In this document: positions 25,622 to 29,111 of the stretch, piece after piece
Position numbering within the stretch: position 1 is the stretch's first letter
Layout of the letters: every line of letters starts with the position of its first letter
DNA from: Lingula anatina
Lineage: Eukaryota > Brachiopoda > Lingulata > Lingulida > Lingulidae
Length of the DNA: 29,111 bases
Assembly (NCBI RefSeq): GCF_001039355.2
Contig: NW_019773534.1
Location: 60,439 to 89,549 of the forward strand
Direction of reading: 5' to 3'
Notes under the pieces: model-generated
What the model was told of the DNA's origin: nothing
The model's database searches: none
The model's input: only the letters and a program-made list of their open reading frames with translations
Made by a program: the position numbers and the translations under genes

Positions 25622-25690
25622 CTGTCCAGCCATCTGAAAAAATTAGGCTGCCCGGTTATGCTAGCAGCTGTCCAAATGATGGCTGGACAG
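25622..25690. repeat. Hairpin with perfect 13-base arms
   Basis: CTGTCCAGCCATC (25622-25634) and GATGGCTGGACAG (25678-25690) are perfect reverse complements about 43 bases apart. Another CTGTCCA lies between them. It may be a remnant of a palindromic transposon. Confidence 0.75.
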
Positions 25691-27120
25691 TTCACAGTTC
25701 CTCGAACTCATAGCCTTGATAGAAGCAATCATGATCATCAAATAGATATAATATTTTGACTCTCAACACAAAGTAATTAGCCAGTTCAGAGGAATTATTT
25801 TGGACATCAGACAACTACGACATCAACATCACTGCAAATACACAATGATGTTGGGATTTACATTAATTTAATAAATTTATCCTGGGGAAAGCAAAAATTT
25901 GCCATCATCTCATAAACAGCACTGGGTTAATCATTCACATTAATAGGTAAAATGATAAGAGGATCAAAATTGTTAAATAATTTTATATTTACCCTCAAAT
26001 GATAAAAGGAACAAGTAGTAAGACTGCTATATAACTAAAGGTATATAATTATTATATGACCCAACCCCTGAAACTCTTGCATTATGATCATCTACATATT
26101 AATCCTGATCAAAGCTGTTCCTAAAAATAATTTTATTGGCTTTTTGTAATGTTAATTTTATGACAGTCAAATCACAAGGGAGGGTCCAGTGGTGTACGTA
26201 ACCTTAGTACAGAGACAGAGCAACCGACCCCAATTCTGAGCACACTGCAATTTTTGTATGGAAATAAAATGCACTAAGTAATGGTTTGGTGAAGTGGCAA
26301 AAATGTACAACTTATCCTAGGTAAAAAAATTTTAAACTAGCCTTTAGTTCTATAACACTGTGTCCTTAAAGTCATTTCTAAATTCCACAATGAAAACATG
26401 TTTAAAAGCATGCAGTACGTTGTTCTTTGTTTTGAGTAATATGCTATACCAGCAGCCCAATTTCAAGACATTTTACCTATCAAACCATCCACTTCCTGAG
26501 AATTTATACACAGATGTGTCCATGCCTTTTTAGAGAATTATTTTCTGGACAATTCCTGATATAGCTAATTCCCAACTTCAATATTTCTAGTGCTTTGCAA
26601 TATATTGCTGATCTTATGAACAAAGCATATCCAGATTCTTTCTACCATGTGAATGTGTATTGACAGCATCTGTGACTATAAAGCAGGTCAGTCAAAGAGG
26701 TACAGGTACATACAGGTAATAAACACAGAGAGCATTCACATCAAGGTAACAACAGTTCACCACTTATGTAAGTCACAGTCACATGAGAAATCCAAGGACA
26801 TCTGACTAAATCATACGCTTTATCTTTATACTGGGGTAGCACAGGCAATTTTTTTCTCTTAGCCAAATCACTACTTTTTAATTTTTTCTCCAAATGATTT
26901 AAATTTAACTAAAACAAGTCAAACCAACCAGTTTTTGTTTAGCCAAATTAAGTCAGTTTTACCATTTGTCTAAATTGGCGAGTGTTAGCGCTATCCCAGA
27001 TTATACGATTTAGAGATATATATTTTTCCAATTTTAAAGCATAATACTAGAAGTGGTAGAGGCTTTAAAGGAAAACACCACAGCTACAGTAGATAATNCG
27101 GCATTGGGGAGGTGTGTCTC

Positions 27121-27378
27121 AGACTGGGTTCCCATACCTAGAGTGATCTTACAGGGTCGATCCATCTCCGAGGGATTTCTTGCTAAACTGCTTTCAGCCT
27201 TTAAGCGGCTTAGATGTCTGAAAGGCCTATACTGAAGCCCGTAAACAATAATTAATTACCCCCTAGCAGCTGTAAAAGGTGTGACAGACATCTAATAGGC
27301 TGACTGTAATTTAGCAAGAATCCCAATGAAGATAGATTGATCCACAGTTAGTACGACAGGGTCTGCGAATGGTCTCTA
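27121..27378. mobile_element. Palindromic element (foldback MITE), copy 4
   Basis: Begins AGACTGGGTTCCCATACC 22 bases after the N at 27098 and closes GGTCTGCGAATGGTCTCTA, with the shared centre ATTACCCCCTAGCAGCTG. Confidence 0.85.
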
Positions 27379-28970
27379 ACTCGGACCAGCTTGAACCCTG
27401 TGCATGTGTGATTCTGCTTACTAGTAAGTGGAACCTTTCTAATCACAGGGCAAAGATAATAAATCAGCATGAAAGTTTCAACTAGTACTGAACAGCTAGA
27501 CAGAGCACAAAGGTTTTTCTTCACTTTCATTTCTTTTATTAATTTCAGCACAGCCTGATTACATCACTGGTATAATGTTAGATTTATAATTTCCTTGCTT
27601 AAAAAATAACAGACCTAAACAAAACCTGCAGCAGAAATGGCTCAGTGTGCAAAATGTTAGAAGAAAATTAAGTGCATGTCCTATAGACCTGCTTGGTTGG
27701 ACTGCAGGTAAAAACTGACTGCCTGAGCAGTGTTTTACTGTACTCGGCCAATGCGAGGACCAACAATATTCCTCAAAGTTCTAGACACAACAGAACCTTC
27801 ACAAACAATCTGATTTATTTACCTATATACTAGTGATATACTCTTAAATGAAAGTCTTTTTAATTGAAGACCCTGTATCATTTAGGGGCTTGAAGGGCAG
27901 ACTGGTATAATTGCTATTACAGTCCCTGGTCATTTACCTTAATTAAGGTGGACACACTTAAGATCAATGACCCATTCACAAAAGAAGACAACTATAGTGT
28001 GCTGATAACAGGTTGGTGTTGAAAGGATGTGGTAAACGGTGTAATTTTGCTATTCAGCCTATTTATTAAGTGGTCAGGGTTTTACTTAATTTTTATAAGT
28101 GGAGAAATGACAGTATTTGTTCTGTTACTGCTCATGTTAATTCTGTTCTGTACAAACTGAAATTCTCTCTCTCTCTCAATTAACTTAAAAAAAGTACTAG
28201 TATACATGTACTACATGTATATAGGTTTAACAGTAAATTTCAGTTACAATGTTGCAAAAACAATAATTAACCAGTGAATTCCCCAAATATCTAAAACATA
28301 TGGTTTTCATATACAAAAAAAAAAAAAATTTGTATCCAATAAATACAGAGAATTTTTGAATGCTGAATAATTAATGCATAATTTTTACAAAATTATACAG
28401 ACAAGTAGGCCTACCTTTATCAGTGATATATGGACATAAACTTCTCCCTATCATATTTCAGGTGCCCAAAGGCATCCTGCATCCTTAGTATGTACTACAT
28501 TGTAACCCCAAGACATGCAAGTTACATCAACTGTTAACTACATACATGTATATATAATTGGCTTGAAGTCATGTGAAGAAAATGTGATTTAAGTACTGGT
28601 TCTGTGTAGTACTAGAATATACATCTACAGGGTGTTTTTGTGCTAGAAAGTTGGTTGTTTAGTTAATGCAAAATATGTTTATAATGAAAGTATAATCTTT
28701 GCAAATAAAATGCATTGAACACATACAGTGTACTAATATTGTCTCTTTATAATACTTACAATGTGTATCAAATTCAATACATGTATCAAGAATCGTATCA
28801 ATTTATATTTGAATTTTGGAAACTCGCCATGGACAAAATGTGAAAACATAAAATTTTCTACCTTGTACTTTACGTTTTGCCTATACAGTTTAAAAATGAC
28901 TAAAAAAATAGTTTCGTTTTCTTTAACTTAATTTATTACGAAAATGACGAAAAATTCGCAAAATAAAATT

Positions 28971-28984
28971 AAAAAAAAAAAAAA
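28971..28984. repeat. Poly-A tract
   Basis: Fourteen A bases in AT-rich DNA. A similar tract lies at 28315-28328. Confidence 0.9.
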
Positions 28985-29111
28985 TAATAAAAATGAAACC
29001 TTTTCATTAGTTTGACATTTCTATATGAAAGAAATACTGTAATAAAGGTTCAGTTTCTTTTTCGTTTTTATTCTCTACTTGGACACAAGGGTATTAACCC
29101 ATTACAGTGAC

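Larger units (their letters stand above)
23973..29111. other. OCA2 5' region, no further exon recognised
   Basis: AT-rich, with only short spurious open frames. Apart from the duplicated acceptor at about 24030, the hairpin at 25622-25690, a G run at 25096-25108, the palindromic element at 27121-27378 and A runs at 28315-28328 and 28971-28984, I see no structure. It probably contains OCA2 intron 1, a 5' UTR exon and the promoter, none of which I can place. Confidence 0.5.

Noticed and set aside
26186-26230. Possible transposon end CAGTGGTGTACGTAAC
   Set aside because: Only a short resemblance to DNA-transposon ends and no partner repeat found.
27348-27551. 67-residue minus-strand frame upstream of OCA2
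   Set aside because: Begins in unique AT-rich DNA and ends in the palindromic element; no homology to the OCA2 N-terminus.
27937-27950. Perfect palindrome ACCTTAATTAAGGT
   Set aside because: A 14-base palindrome in AT-rich DNA is expected by chance about this often; no supporting context.

Overview
The window is AT-rich animal genomic DNA. Its genes are split by GT-AG introns, and it holds many simple repeats, small palindromic transposon remnants and three isolated N positions that look like assembly joins (5142, 13060, 27098). The gene content (an ABCC4/MRP4-like transporter, a DUF268 protein of the type known from nematodes and other invertebrates, and an OCA2/P-protein homologue) and frequent TACATGTA-type words suggest a marine invertebrate. 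A lophotrochozoan such as a mollusc is my best guess, but this is inference. There are no bacterial or viral genes and I see no tRNA or rRNA gene.

Layout. (1) 637-4712, + strand: the last eight coding exons of an ABCC4-like ABC transporter, covering the end of the second membrane domain, all of nucleotide-binding domain 2 (NBD2) and the C-terminus. Upstream exons lie outside the window. Its NBD2 has lost consensus residues in nearly every ATPase motif while the reading frame and splice sites stay intact. The 3' flank carries a G-quadruplex-type run and a near-identical ~313-bp tandem copy split by an N. (2) 5457-7881: non-coding, with a CA repeat, a poly-C run and a small inverted repeat. (3) 9352-7882, - strand: a complete two-exon gene for a 358-residue single-pass membrane protein with a DUF268 (methyltransferase-like) domain. 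(4) 9353-11754: AT-rich non-coding DNA. (5) 23972-11755, - strand: an almost complete OCA2 (pink-eyed dilution / P protein) gene. I placed 19 coding exons plus a duplicated copy of the penultimate one. (6) 23973-29111: no convincing coding exon; probably the first intron, 5' UTR and upstream region of OCA2.

The three genes do not form an operon. ABCC4-like runs towards DUF268 (convergent); DUF268 and OCA2 are head to tail. ABCC4-type proteins export organic anions and nucleotides, and OCA2 is an organelle anion transporter that sets pigment-granule pH. No joint pathway can be claimed from the sequence.

The points most worth a second look are: the degenerate NBD2; the ~1-kb duplication that gives OCA2 two copies of one exon whose joint use would break the frame; a palindromic element ending four bases inside the OCA2 first-exon splice donor; a duplicated 3' splice site before that exon; a phase conflict between two OCA2 luminal-loop exons; and two G-rich runs in the ABCC4-like gene. 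I found no clear evidence of a new defence or mobile system.
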